Below, piece by piece: positions 1 to 6,543 of a DNA stretch of 21,272 nt. Position numbers and translations under genes: made by a program. A model generated the notes under the pieces. The model searched no databases. It had not been told where the DNA came from and saw only the letters and a program-made list of their open reading frames with translations. Position 1 is the first letter of the stretch. Every line of letters begins with the position of its first letter. Source of the stretch: Treponema sp. UBA4692 (GTDB lineage: Bacteria; Spirochaetota; Spirochaetia; Treponematales; Treponemataceae); contig DHKO01000040.1 of the NCBI GenBank assembly GCA_002404895.1, positions 1 through 21,272 of the forward strand, written 5' to 3'.

Positions 1-69
1 AATTGAACAAAATCAAGCCGTTAGATTTTTTGCTCGAACTAAAAGTTTAGGATGAATCTTTTCGAATGA

Positions 70-396
70 CTATAAATCCTCGCAGATTGCATCAATCAGC
101 GCGCCGACATTCTTTCTGTCGCGGGAAGACATGGACTCAAGTTTATCCGCCATTTTGCGGATTTCAGGGGAATATTTTTTTCCGCTTTCGGCATGGGATT
201 TTCCGTTCACAAGATACTCAACGGAGACATTTAGGGCGGACGCAAGTTTTACGGCGACATCGGCGGACGGAATCGAGCTGTTCTCCTTAAGATAATTGCT
301 CACCGAACCGGCATTAAGTCCGGCGCGTGCGGCAAGTTCCTTTATCATCAGCCCCTGATAAGAAATCTCGTCCCGCAAATTTTCCTTGAATCCCAT
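70..396 (-). CDS. XRE-family helix-turn-helix transcriptional regulator
   Basis: A 108-residue DNA-binding protein. The Cro/CI-type helix-turn-helix covers about residues 6-62: the turn region reads IKELAARAGLNAGSVSNYL, followed by the family pattern of a conserved P (SIPSADVAVKLASALNVSVEYLV). The last 40 residues are charged and helical with no domain I recognise. It is transcribed away from the small-gene cluster that begins at 539. The gap between them carries repeated ACGT-containing sites (409-480), so the protein probably represses both its own gene and the divergent genes, as small phage- or element-type repressors do. The helix-turn-helix call is sequence-based and strong. The target sites are an inference from position and symmetry. 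Confidence 0.9.
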   Translation of the reverse strand: MGFKENLRDEISYQGLMIKELAARAGLNAGSVSNYLKENSSIPSADVAVKLASALNVSVEYLVNGKSHAESGKKYSPEIRKMADKLESMSSRDRKNVGALIDAICEDL

Positions 397-408
397 ACAT
401 AAAATTGT

Positions 409-480
409 ACGTTAATTTACTGATTTTACGTTGACTTCTAGTAAATTAACGTATATGATTCAAATCGAGTAAATTTACGT
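409..480. promoter_or_regulatory. Operator cluster between XRE gene and small-gene operon
   Basis: Three copies of one 12-bp site lie here. ACGTTAATTTAC (409-420) is the exact reverse complement of GTAAATTAACGT (441-452), and GTAAATTTACGT (469-480) differs from the latter at one base. A further ACGT is at 428-431. The middle copy lies inside the plus-strand promoter spacer and the third covers the expected transcription start. The likely binder is the divergent XRE protein. This is inferred from symmetry and position. Confidence 0.75.
431..459 (+). promoter_or_regulatory. Sigma70-type promoter of the small-gene operon
   Basis: TTGACT (431-436), a 17-base spacer, then TATGAT (454-459), so transcription should start near 466 and read into the gene at 539. 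The spacer contains the operator copy at 441-452, which implies repression by occlusion. Confidence 0.75.
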
Positions 481-538
481 GCAAATAAGATTACGCGTAG
501 AAATACGGAATGATAATAAGATATTGGAGATAAGAATT

Positions 539-757
539 ATGGAAAAAGATGAATTAATAAAACAGAGAAAAGAATTTGAAAAAGAAACCAAGGCACTCGG
601 AAAAGGAATGTATGAGGCATATAAAAAAGCAACTGGCAGCAAAATTGAACTTGATGAAAAAACAGGGGAAGAGAAAGTCGGGAAAATGACAACTGCTGGA
701 AAAGTAATAGCTGGCATAGGATTCGGTGTTCTTGCACTGTTTGGATTAGGATCATAA
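539..757 (+). CDS. Small tail-anchored helical protein, unknown function
   Basis: A 72-residue protein. The frame is open from 479, but the ATG at 539 is chosen because a good Shine-Dalgarno (GGAGA, 526-530) lies 8 bases before it and the predicted transcription start (about 466) leaves a normal leader. Residues 1-50 are highly charged (E/K-rich, probably helical). The final 20 residues (AGKVIAGIGFGVLALFGLGS) are hydrophobic and glycine-rich, which suggests one C-terminal membrane anchor. It is the first gene of an AT-rich cluster under the XRE-controlled promoter. No family is recognised. A charged head with a Gly-rich terminal helix could suit a small membrane-active effector, but that is speculation. 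Confidence 0.7.
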   Translation: MEKDELIKQRKEFEKETKALGKGMYEAYKKATGSKIELDEKTGEEKVGKMTTAGKVIAGIGFGVLALFGLGS

Positions 758-795
758 CTTAATTTTGCATAATTTTACTAGGAAGAGGAAAAAAA

Positions 796-1083
796 ATGAA
801 AACCATAAAGTCAGTTTGCCCTGAATGCAATGCCGAAAATAATTTTTACCTTTCAACGAATGCAGAATATCTAGAAGATTTTAAAAATGATTTGGAGAAA
901 AATCCTAACGACTTGAATACAAAGAATGTTGTAAAGGATTTTGAATCTCGAGCCAATCAAAATGAAATCTGTGCTGAATCTTTGGCAAATTGTATCGGAT
1001 GTAAATGCGGATGTGATTACTATATTCAAGATAGTAAAAATTGGAATGAAATCGAAAACATAATTAATAATTTTGAGGGATAA
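796..1083 (+). CDS. Small cysteine-cluster (probable zinc-binding) protein, unknown
   Basis: A 95-residue protein. Cysteines are paired at both ends: CPEC at residues 8-11 and CIGCKCGC at 66-73, with one more at C59. This is the pattern of a zinc ribbon whose two knuckles are separated by a helical, charged insert (residues 20-58). The start has a purine-rich ribosome binding site (GGAAGAGG, 781-788) 7 bases upstream. It lies 38 bases after the tail-anchored protein and 3 bases before the next small gene, so the three probably share one transcript from 466. Zinc binding is inferred from the cysteine spacing. No specific family is recognised. Confidence 0.7.
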   Translation: MKTIKSVCPECNAENNFYLSTNAEYLEDFKNDLEKNPNDLNTKNVVKDFESRANQNEICAESLANCIGCKCGCDYYIQDSKNWNEIENIINNFEG

Positions 1084-1086
1084 AAT

Positions 1087-1263
1087 ATGAAAATTCAATA
1101 TGAAATAACTTATGAACAAAAATCAAAAATAAGCAATGGAATTTCAACATTAAAATGTCACTATATGGCAGAAAATGCGGAAGAAGCAAAAAATTTGTTC
1201 TTAACATATCACAGAGAAAATGTTAATCAGAAATTCAAGATTTTATCTTGTATAAAAAAATAA
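1087..1263 (+). CDS. 58-residue small protein, unknown
   Basis: An open frame of 58 codons starting MKIQYEITYEQKSK and ending KILSCIKK. A Shine-Dalgarno (GAGGG, 1075-1079) overlaps the end of the previous gene and lies 7 bases before the ATG. The composition is soluble, with alternating beta-like segments around a central helix (MAENAEEAKNLFLTYHRE). That layout resembles small beta-alpha-beta domains in which a strand is followed by an 'AENAEEAK' helix, but no family can be named. Its TAA shares one base with the ATG of the next gene (TAATG at 1261-1265). It is a likely third member of the small-gene operon. Confidence 0.65.
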   Translation: MKIQYEITYEQKSKISNGISTLKCHYMAENAEEAKNLFLTYHRENVNQKFKILSCIKK

Positions 1264-2216
1264 TGAGACAAAATCAAAAATTTTGTATTTTTCTTCTATT
1301 ATGTTTGCTCGCTTCTGTCTCCTTTTTTTCAGAAGATTATCTTGACAGTCCAGATTTTATCGCGCAGCGCGGGTTCGGAAAATCGGAGGCGGAAGCTCAG
1401 CAGAACGCGCTCGTCTCTCTGTCAAGATTTTTCCAGATGAGCGTTTCTGTAAATTCGGCGGAAAGGACGACAATTACAGACGCAGATTACCGCAGCACGA
1501 TTTCTGAGGAAGTTTTTGTGAATTCAAAAACTGAACTTTTTGCTGTTCATTTTACGAAAGCCCGGTTTGACAGAAAGCAGAAAGTCTACGAGACAACGGC
1601 ATTCATCGACCGCGAGGAAGCCTGGAAAATCTACCGGCCGAAAATTGAAAGCGACATAAAAGCTTTTGAAGGCTTCTGGAGAAATGCGGAAAGTCAGAAA
1701 GAATTGTTGCTGAAAACAACAGGTTTTTCAAAGGCAGGAAAATTCGCGGAAGAAAACAAGCTGGAAGGCAAACTTGATTTTGCGCTGATTGTTTATCCCA
1801 AAAGCGAATCACTTTTCGGAAAAACACGGAATCATATTTCAGAACTGAAGTCTCTCATAAAACGGCTCTGCGGAACATTTTCCGTCAAGGTTGAATGTGA
1901 AAACGACCTTGAGAATTCTGCCGTTCAAGCCGCAGAATCATCATTCGCAAAAATCGGAATTGTCACGACGGAGAGCACCGCCGAATATATGTGCCGCATA
2001 AAAATCAGCCTTAACAGTAAAATTCTTCCGGCAGGATATTTTTACACGCCGTCCGTCACAGTCAAAATCTCAAACGGAGACAGAATAATTTTTTCATCGT
2101 CAGAACAGCTGAAAAAAACAGGAGCAAAGAACGGGCAGATTGCAGAGCAACGCGCATATTCCGCAATAGCAGAATGTGTCTCAGATTTGTTGAACAGGGA
2201 ATTCATGTCTTTTTAG
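1263..2216 (+). CDS. Secreted LPP20-like envelope protein
   Basis: A 317-residue protein with an N-terminal signal peptide (residues 1-23, core FCIFLLLCLLASVSFF). The cysteine there lacks a convincing lipobox, so signal peptidase I export is more likely than lipidation. Residues 28-125 resemble the LPP20/FlgP-type fold: a GFGKSEAEAQQNAL helix, then an FFQMSVSVNS strand, ending in the ARFDRKQKVYETTAFIDREEAW motif. The ATG at 1263 is preferred over an in-frame TTG at 1248 because it begins directly before the signal peptide. Neither start has a Shine-Dalgarno, and the ATG overlaps the previous stop codon, so translation may depend on coupling. It is followed 25 bases later by a lipoprotein gene. 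The LPP20 relationship is a pattern judgement of moderate strength. Confidence 0.75.
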   Translation: MRQNQKFCIFLLLCLLASVSFFSEDYLDSPDFIAQRGFGKSEAEAQQNALVSLSRFFQMSVSVNSAERTTITDADYRSTISEEVFVNSKTELFAVHFTKARFDRKQKVYETTAFIDREEAWKIYRPKIESDIKAFEGFWRNAESQKELLLKTTGFSKAGKFAEENKLEGKLDFALIVYPKSESLFGKTRNHISELKSLIKRLCGTFSVKVECENDLENSAVQAAESSFAKIGIVTTESTAEYMCRIKISLNSKILPAGYFYTPSVTVKISNGDRIIFSSSEQLKKTGAKNGQIAEQRAYSAIAECVSDLLNREFMSF

Positions 2217-2241
2217 ACATAACAGATAGACAGGAGAACTT

Positions 2242-3258
2242 ATGAAAAAAATCATTTTTGGAACGGCCATTGCGGCGGCCCTTTTTGCGACAGGCTGTGC
2301 AACCACAGGAAATTCGGCAACAATCCCAACGGCGGAAAGGAAATCAGCTTCAGGTTTGAAAATTGCAGGAATCGAAACAACCGTAGTTGACTGGGACGGA
2401 AGAACGTTCGGAACGGAAGCAGTTCCGTCTTGGCTTTCCGCAGCGGCGCGCGGAGACTATTCCGCATACATAGGCACATTCAAAAAGAAGGACAGCGACA
2501 TCTTCAGAAATTCAACTGGATACGGAGCCGACGTGCGTTCAGCGACAATGCGTGCGGACATGGCTTACTCTCGGAAAATCGCACGCGAACTTCAGCAGAG
2601 CATAAATGTCTATGCGGCGGAACAAGCAAGAAGCGGAAATCTAGGCGATGAGACGCGTCAGGCGATTGAGGAGGTCACAAAGACACAGAGCGACGCTCAA
2701 ATAACCGGACATCAGAAAGCGACTGAATTCTGGCAACGCGTAATCACGGAAGATCCGATAAGCGGCGAAAAGACAAGCCAGTACATCGTATACCAAATTT
2801 ATCAGATTCCGGCGTCAACTTGGACACAGACAACCGCAAGATATGTAAAGGACGTTCTCGGAGAGATTCCTGAAAACCTAACACCTGAGCAGGATTTTGT
2901 GAAGAACATGGTGAGCGAAATGCTTCACGACGCACGTTTTCCGACCGTCATGAGTCAGGAAGAGGCAAAACAGAGCGCAGAAATCAACAAGAAGATTGCC
3001 GACGCGCAGATTGCGCTCATGCCGGAAGAGCAGAAAGCCGCCGCGAATCAGGAGCTCGCACAGATTATGCAGGACGGAAACACTGAGCGGACAAAAATTC
3101 TTGCGGACGCAAAAACGGAGCAGACAAAGGCGTCGGTCGACGCCACAAAGATGGCTTACGCTTCGGGAAACAAAATCTATCAGTCAGCGGCGACAATCTC
3201 AGCCGCGGACAAGGAATGGGCTGACGCAGAGGCGATTGCGGCTTCAATTCTGTTTTAA
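2242..3258 (+). CDS. Alanine-rich envelope lipoprotein, LPP20-operon type
   Basis: A 338-residue lipoprotein. A short signal peptide ends in FATGC (Cys19), a spirochaete-type lipobox that predicts lipidation and envelope anchoring. The mature protein has a WDGRTFGTEAVPSWL stretch near residue 50 and a central region with YQIYQIP (residues about 182-188), a strand pattern also seen in LPP20-like partners. The C-terminal 110 residues are alanine, glutamate and lysine rich and should be helical, possibly coiled coil. A strong ribosome binding site (AGGAG, 2232-2236) precedes the ATG. It is the middle gene of three envelope genes on one strand. CsgG-like and LPP20-like lipoproteins are commonly encoded together, which supports a joint envelope role, but no specific function is established. 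Confidence 0.8.
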   Translation: MKKIIFGTAIAAALFATGCATTGNSATIPTAERKSASGLKIAGIETTVVDWDGRTFGTEAVPSWLSAAARGDYSAYIGTFKKKDSDIFRNSTGYGADVRSATMRADMAYSRKIARELQQSINVYAAEQARSGNLGDETRQAIEEVTKTQSDAQITGHQKATEFWQRVITEDPISGEKTSQYIVYQIYQIPASTWTQTTARYVKDVLGEIPENLTPEQDFVKNMVSEMLHDARFPTVMSQEEAKQSAEINKKIADAQIALMPEEQKAAANQELAQIMQDGNTERTKILADAKTEQTKASVDATKMAYASGNKIYQSAATISAADKEWADAEAIAASILF

Positions 3259-3305
3259 AAGCACTATAAAGGGCAAAACTTTCCAACCCGATTTTTTGCC
3301 GACAG

Positions 3306-3328
3306 ATTCCCGCATCAAGTGCGGGAAT
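3306..3328 (+). repeat. GATTCCCGCA hairpin, dispersed-repeat type
   Basis: ATTCCCGCA (3306-3314), the loop TCAAG, and TGCGGGAAT (3320-3328) form a perfect 9-bp stem in the gap between two lipoprotein genes. Hairpins of this ATTCCCGC...GCGGGAAT form are widely scattered in many bacterial genomes. No T-run follows, so it is not a normal terminator. It may tune expression of the downstream gene or protect the upstream mRNA end. Confidence 0.7.
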
Positions 3329-3364
3329 GACAATAGAATTTCACTTCTCGAATAAGGAAAATCA

Positions 3365-4846
3365 ATGAAAAAAAATCTTCCGACATTCATCTTAGCAACG
3401 GCCATTATTCTGGCATCGTGTGCATCAAATTCGGTTTCCGCAGTCTCGTCGGAATCAAAAAATTCCGGGCAGACGGCGTTTTCTGAAAACCTTCCATCCA
3501 AGAATTCCCAGAAGAACTTGTACAAAGGAAAAGGAATCGCAATCGCAGTATGTCAGCCGGAAATCAGCGGAACTGTAAAAAATGAGGTATGGATTTCGCA
3601 GTATTTTCAGGATTCTCTCACAACAAAATTCTCAAGATTCTCAAAAATGACGGTTCTTGACAGGAAAAATGAGTCGCTGATAAAAGCCGAGCAGGAACTT
3701 TCCGAAAGCGGATACTACAGCGATGAAAATGTGGCTCAAATCGGTCAGCTGACAAACGCTCAGATTGTTGTAATCGGAAGCATCCGGAAAATCGCAGGCA
3801 ATTATGAAGTTAATTTCCGTGCAAATGATGTTGCCACAAATGAAATTCGCGCAAGTACGGACGGGCGATATTCCATTTCGGAAATTCAGAGCGGAAAAGC
3901 CGTAAATGAAACCGCAGAATCGATTCTTGAAGGACTTGGAATAGAATTCACCGATAAGGAAAAAGCGGCTTTTGCGGAATCTGACAAAACAGAAAACAAT
4001 TCAATAATGAATCTTGCAAAAGGCAATTCCGCAAAGGAAAATGACAGTCTGATTGAGGCGCTTGCGGCATACAGCCAGGTCAGAGGAAAACTGACATGGC
4101 AATACGAAGCTATATCGAACAGTAGCCAGATAATTTCAGGCTCATTCAATCCGGTCGGAATTCTTGCGAAAATCGACAGCTACAGTGCGAAAATTGAACA
4201 CTGGAATAAAATTTTCTCGCAGCTTGAAGCATACATGAACGAAAATTCAATGTTCATCGTCTATGATTTTTCTTACGTTAACGACAATAATATAAATATG
4301 CAAAAAAGGAGTGTTGATATTGAAATTCATCCGGGTGTAAAATGCGTTCCGAACGCCGTAGCGATGAAAGTCTGGGCAACAGTCATGAACAAGTGGAAAA
4401 ACTTGGCTGAAGACAGAAACAACAATGTATGGACAAAAAGCGTCTCAAAGCCGGTGTTCGGAGCATACGAGGGCGGACGCTACACAGCGGAAAGATGGGT
4501 TCCGTACAGTCTGAGATATGTTTTTTCCGTGAATGTCGGACTGTTCGATGATGACGACTATCTCATCAAAAAATTCAAGGTAAACGCAGATTCGGACGAA
4601 GGCTTCATCGCACGCGACGGCGGATTCATCGTGGACGAAATCGTTCCGAAACCGCAGAGAAATTATTTCAGCGGTGGAAAATGGAAAACAGTTTATTTTG
4701 AAGGAATAAACGCTGATGACTTGAAGCACGGAATGAATTTCCGGGTGATTGACGCGAAGACCGAAATATTCAGCCGACAGGGACGCGTCTACAAAAATCC
4801 GGCCGCGATTCTGAGTAAGGAAGAATTCATGCGGGAATATCCATAA
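3365..4846 (+). CDS. CsgG/LpoB-like envelope lipoprotein with long C-terminal extension
   Basis: A 493-residue lipoprotein. The signal peptide ends ILASC (Cys19). Residues about 55-200 follow the CsgG/TolB-N-like pattern: GKGIAIAVCQPE, an ISQYFQDSLTTKFSRFSKMTVLDRKN helix-strand pair, QLTNAQIVVIGSIRKIAGNYEVNFRANDVATNEI, and a closing ILEGLGIEFT. In CsgG itself this fold builds an outer-membrane secretion pore, while in LpoB it activates a penicillin-binding protein. Neither role can be assigned here. Residues about 220-493 form a second region I do not recognise, aromatic and beta-rich (WVPYSLRYVFSVNVGLFDDDDYL). A ribosome binding site (AAGGA) precedes the ATG. It is the last gene of the three-gene envelope cluster. 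Confidence 0.8.
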   Translation: MKKNLPTFILATAIILASCASNSVSAVSSESKNSGQTAFSENLPSKNSQKNLYKGKGIAIAVCQPEISGTVKNEVWISQYFQDSLTTKFSRFSKMTVLDRKNESLIKAEQELSESGYYSDENVAQIGQLTNAQIVVIGSIRKIAGNYEVNFRANDVATNEIRASTDGRYSISEIQSGKAVNETAESILEGLGIEFTDKEKAAFAESDKTENNSIMNLAKGNSAKENDSLIEALAAYSQVRGKLTWQYEAISNSSQIISGSFNPVGILAKIDSYSAKIEHWNKIFSQLEAYMNENSMFIVYDFSYVNDNNINMQKRSVDIEIHPGVKCVPNAVAMKVWATVMNKWKNLAEDRNNNVWTKSVSKPVFGAYEGGRYTAERWVPYSLRYVFSVNVGLFDDDDYLIKKFKVNADSDEGFIARDGGFIVDEIVPKPQRNYFSGGKWKTVYFEGINADDLKHGMNFRVIDAKTEIFSRQGRVYKNPAAILSKEEFMREYP

Positions 4847-4918
4847 AAATCGTTCCAATCGCAAATCTAAAAAAATAAGCAATAATTCAATCACGGAATT
4901 TTATCGAGGCAAAAAGCT

Positions 4919-5164
4919 ATGACGAATGAACTGCCTTTTATCCTTGATTTTTACGACAAGGAAGTTTCATTAAAAATAAGCCGGAAGTACGGATTTTCGC
5001 CCATGGATTTCTATAGAAAATTTCTGAATTCAAAAACATACAGAATGCTCTCCGACCCGAAACTTGAAATGTGGGATTTCAGCCCGGACGGAATTTTTGA
5101 TATGTGGGAAAATGAGCAAGTTACAAGCAGCCCGCAGAGTTTGCTTTATCTTCGCAGGGATTAG
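4919..5164 (+). CDS. Small protein of the kind found beside DUF3791 genes
   Basis: An 81-residue protein. The diagnostic-looking core is FLNSKTYRMLSDPKLEMWD followed by IFDMWENE, similar to small proteins that precede DUF3791 genes in gut bacteria (from memory, not a search). The start at 4919 has GAGG (4906-4909) about 9 bases upstream. Its stop (5162-5164) overlaps the strong ribosome binding site of the next gene, AGGAGG at 5163-5168, so the two are co-translated. The pair arrangement suggests a toxin-antitoxin-like or phage-associated module, but no activity has been shown. The last 12 residues (QVTSSPQSLLYLRRD) look less conserved than the core. Confidence 0.65.
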   Translation: MTNELPFILDFYDKEVSLKISRKYGFSPMDFYRKFLNSKTYRMLSDPKLEMWDFSPDGIFDMWENEQVTSSPQSLLYLRRD

Positions 5165-5174
5165 GAGGCACAGA

Positions 5175-5400
5175 ATGACAAAAGAAATGGAATTTTTCTC
5201 ATTCCTGCTTGAACAGTACGCATTTTTCAAAAAGACAACCGCCGACAAAATCTTAAATAAACTGGGCGCTCTGAACCTTAAAGACCGCGGCTTCCGACGA
5301 CGCGCGCTACACAGAGCTAATCGGCAGCCTGCGCGAAAAGATGAAAACGCTCGGCGCGAAGATTGCACAGAAAGTATATGAATACGGATTTTTGAAGTGA
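5175..5400 (+). pseudogene. Broken DUF3791-type gene fused to a foreign 3' fragment
   Basis: The open frame from the ATG at 5175 runs to 5381 (68 residues). Its first 38 residues (MTKEMEFFSFLLEQYAFFKKTT, then ILNKLGALNLKD) match the start of DUF3791 proteins, and the rest is arginine-rich out-of-frame sequence. From about 5287 the +1 frame instead gives a protein-like stretch, SDDARYTELIGSLREKMK and then AQKVYEYGFLK, with a stop at 5398-5400. That tail does not look like the normal DUF3791 end (a YDMYWIYH-like motif is absent), so this appears to be a DUF3791 5' part joined to the 3' end of a different gene. A strong ribosome binding site (AGGAGG) remains. The identity of the 3' fragment is unknown. 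Confidence 0.6.
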
Positions 5401-5403
5401 GGA

Positions 5404-5661
5404 TTATTTATAGACTTCTTTTCGGTGGGCGATACGTAAAACAGTTATGAGAATTTTTTCGTCATCAATATAACAGACAAGACGATAATCTCCCACACGG
5501 TAACGCCAACAGCCTGCAAGGTTTCCGACAAGAGCCTTGCCGCTTGAACGCGGGTCTTGCACTTTTTGGAGCTTTATAATGAAAGTCTGGATTTGCTTTT
5601 GAACTGGTTTATCGAGCTTCAAGAATTCTTTTTTCGCTTTCGCAGAGAATTCAACTCTCAT
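5404..5661 (-). CDS. RelE/ParE-superfamily toxin
   Basis: An 85-residue protein of the RelE/StbE type. The hallmarks are VEFSAKAKKEFLKLDKPVQKQI at the N-terminus, the middle motif DPRSSGKALVGNLAGCWRYRVGDYRLVCYI, and the C-terminal LITVLRIAHRKEVYK with the basic and aromatic end expected of an mRNA interferase. Members cleave ribosome-bound mRNA and are neutralised by the partner antitoxin. Its ATG (5659-5661) overlaps the antitoxin stop by 4 bases, the normal arrangement for type II modules. It ends 3 bases from the end of the convergent broken gene at 5400. Confidence 0.9.
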   Translation of the reverse strand: MRVEFSAKAKKEFLKLDKPVQKQIQTFIIKLQKVQDPRSSGKALVGNLAGCWRYRVGDYRLVCYIDDEKILITVLRIAHRKEVYK

Positions 5662-5891
5662 AGACCAGCCTCTGCAAAAACGTCTTCCGCAGAATATGTT
5701 TTTTCCTTGCCGCTTCTGATGTCTTCAAGAACTTTTTTTGATAAATAAATGTCTTCCAAATCATCGAGATAGTCTTCAAGAAGCAGATTGTAATAAAAAC
5801 TTGTTGGCCTGTGAGTTTCTTTCGCGAGAAATTTTATCCTTTTTTTTAATTCAGGCGTTGTCCTGAATGTTGCAGTTGCTGTCAATGCCAT
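5658..5891 (-). CDS. RelB-type (ribbon-helix-helix) antitoxin
   Basis: A 77-residue antitoxin partner of the downstream RelE-type toxin. The N-terminal TATATFRTTPELKKRIKFLAKE is a ribbon-helix-helix DNA-binding strand plus helix, and the acidic C-terminal half (DYLDDLEDIYLSKKVLEDI, then SAEDVFAEAGL) is the usual toxin-wrapping segment. The open frame extends to 5996, but the start at 5891 is chosen because AGGGAG lies 9 bases upstream. The alternative ATG at 5900 sits directly against that Shine-Dalgarno. Antitoxins of this type repress their own promoter together with the toxin. Confidence 0.85.
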   Translation of the reverse strand: MALTATATFRTTPELKKRIKFLAKETHRPTSFYYNLLLEDYLDDLEDIYLSKKVLEDIRSGKEKTYSAEDVFAEAGL

Positions 5892-5913
5892 AATTTTCAT
5901 CTCCCTGAGTTTT

Positions 5914-5942
5914 AAAATACAAGAGAAGTCAGTAGCGGTCAA
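5914..5942 (-). promoter_or_regulatory. Promoter of the RelBE-type operon
   Basis: On the minus strand TTGACC (5937-5942), a 17-base spacer and TATTTT (5914-5919) predict a transcript start near 5907, leaving a short leader that contains the AGGGAG Shine-Dalgarno of the antitoxin. Confidence 0.65.
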
Positions 5943-5979
5943 GATGAAAACTCGCGACGCAAAACTCGTTATTTTACGT

Positions 5980-6110
5980 GTGCGCAAAATGCGCACGTCC
6001 TAAGCCGACTGGCTTAGGGATAGCAGCGGCGGCGAAGCCGTTGTTTTGTGGCGGTTGCGACCGTTGACGAAGTTTCCTCTCCAACGTCTGCCGAAACCAG
6101 AACAAAACAA
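5980..6110 (+). repeat. Hairpin cluster, left half of composite intergenic element (copy 1)
   Basis: Contiguous inverted repeats fill the divergent gap between the two toxin-antitoxin operons. They are GTGCGC/GCGCAC (5980-5996), a perfect 8-bp CCTAAGCC/GGCTTAGG with a 4-base loop (5999-6018), CGGC/GCCG inside AGCGGCGGCGAAGCCGTTG (6025-6043), and a long-range 9-bp pair TTGTTTTGT (6041-6049) with ACAAAACAA (6102-6110). The same order (a TTAGGGAYAG motif, a GCGAA-loop hairpin, then long arms) recurs at 20290-20371. The 19-base string AGCGGCGGCGAAGCCGTTG recurs exactly at 18911-18929. Confidence 0.75.
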
Positions 6111-6114
6111 TGGA

Positions 6115-6227
6115 GTGCGGTCAGCACAGAACCAGCGAGAACGGATTTCCGTTCTCGTAACGAGTTTTCAAAGAAAACTCGCGGATAGCTCGACCCGAGC
6201 GGAGCGAGGGGAAGCCCCTGAAAAAAG
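6115..6227 (+). repeat. Structured intergenic element, right half (copy 1)
   Basis: The order is as follows. Hairpin GTGC-GGTCA-GCAC (6115-6127) is followed by AGAACC, then two perfect hairpins present only in this copy: CGAGAACGGA/TCCGTTCTCG (6136-6157) and CGAGTTTTC/GAAAACTCG (6161-6181). Next come the flank GGATAGCTCGA, a CCC/GGG stem (6194-6196 with 6208-6210), and the flank GAAGCCCCTGAAAAAAG ending at 6227. The matching copies are at 13369-13449 and 20374-20464. It ends 9 bases before the -35 box of the DinJ-type gene. Confidence 0.75.
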
Positions 6228-6235
6228 CGTTTTTC

Positions 6236-6273
6236 TTTACAAATGCAACTTTTTGACATATATTGTAGATATG
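6236..6273 (+). promoter_or_regulatory. Promoter and probable operator of dinJ-yafQ-type operon
   Basis: TTTACA (6236-6241), 17 bases, TATATT (6259-6264) predicts transcription starting at about 6271, which is the A of the antitoxin ATG, so the mRNA is probably leaderless. No Shine-Dalgarno is present. An imperfect palindrome, CATAT (6257-6261) with ATATG (6269-6273), covers the -10 box and start codon and is a plausible binding site for the antitoxin. Confidence 0.65.
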
Positions 6274-6543
6274 AACACAGTAGCAATGAATGTTAGAATT
6301 GACAAAAATCTCAAGGAACAGGCGACGGAGCTTTACAACGATTTGGGGCTTTCGCTTTCGAGCGCAATCAATATGTTCTTGCGGCAGTCGGTCAGGGAAA
6401 ACGGGCTGCCGTTCAAGCCGCAGCGGACGAGACGCAAGAGCGAGATTGAGCTTGCATCCGAGGAAGCCGACCAGCTTATGAACGACCCGGACGCGAAGAC
6501 GTACGAAACGCCACAGGAACTTTGGGATGAAATCGGCTTATGA
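6271..6543 (+). CDS. dinJ: RelB/DinJ-family antitoxin
   Basis: A 90-residue antitoxin. The N-terminus AMNVRIDKNLKEQATELYNDLGLSLSSAINMFLRQSV is the DinJ ribbon-helix-helix signature, followed by the typical LPF and a charged tail ending in PQELWDEIGL. The open frame extends back to 6046 through hairpin repeats, but only from 6271 does it read as DinJ, and the promoter supports this ATG. The C-terminal half wraps the YafQ toxin, and the complex represses the operon in characterised homologues. Its stop overlaps the toxin ATG (ATGA, 6540-6543), giving tight translational coupling. Confidence 0.9.
   Translation: MNTVAMNVRIDKNLKEQATELYNDLGLSLSSAINMFLRQSVRENGLPFKPQRTRRKSEIELASEEADQLMNDPDAKTYETPQELWDEIGL

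Noticed and set aside
1..69. A gene at the left edge
   Set aside because: No frame with coding character or a start signal is visible in these bases.
1248..1262. TTG start for the LPP20-like gene
   Set aside because: It would add MYKKI before the signal peptide without a Shine-Dalgarno. The ATG at 1263 is the simpler choice.
4445..4894. 149-residue minus-strand open frame
   Set aside because: It is the antisense of the CsgG-like lipoprotein gene, with no ribosome binding site or family features.
6046..6270. N-terminal extension of the DinJ-type antitoxin (frame open from 6046)
   Set aside because: It reads through hairpin repeats with no antitoxin-like sequence. The promoter and family alignment both place the start at 6271.
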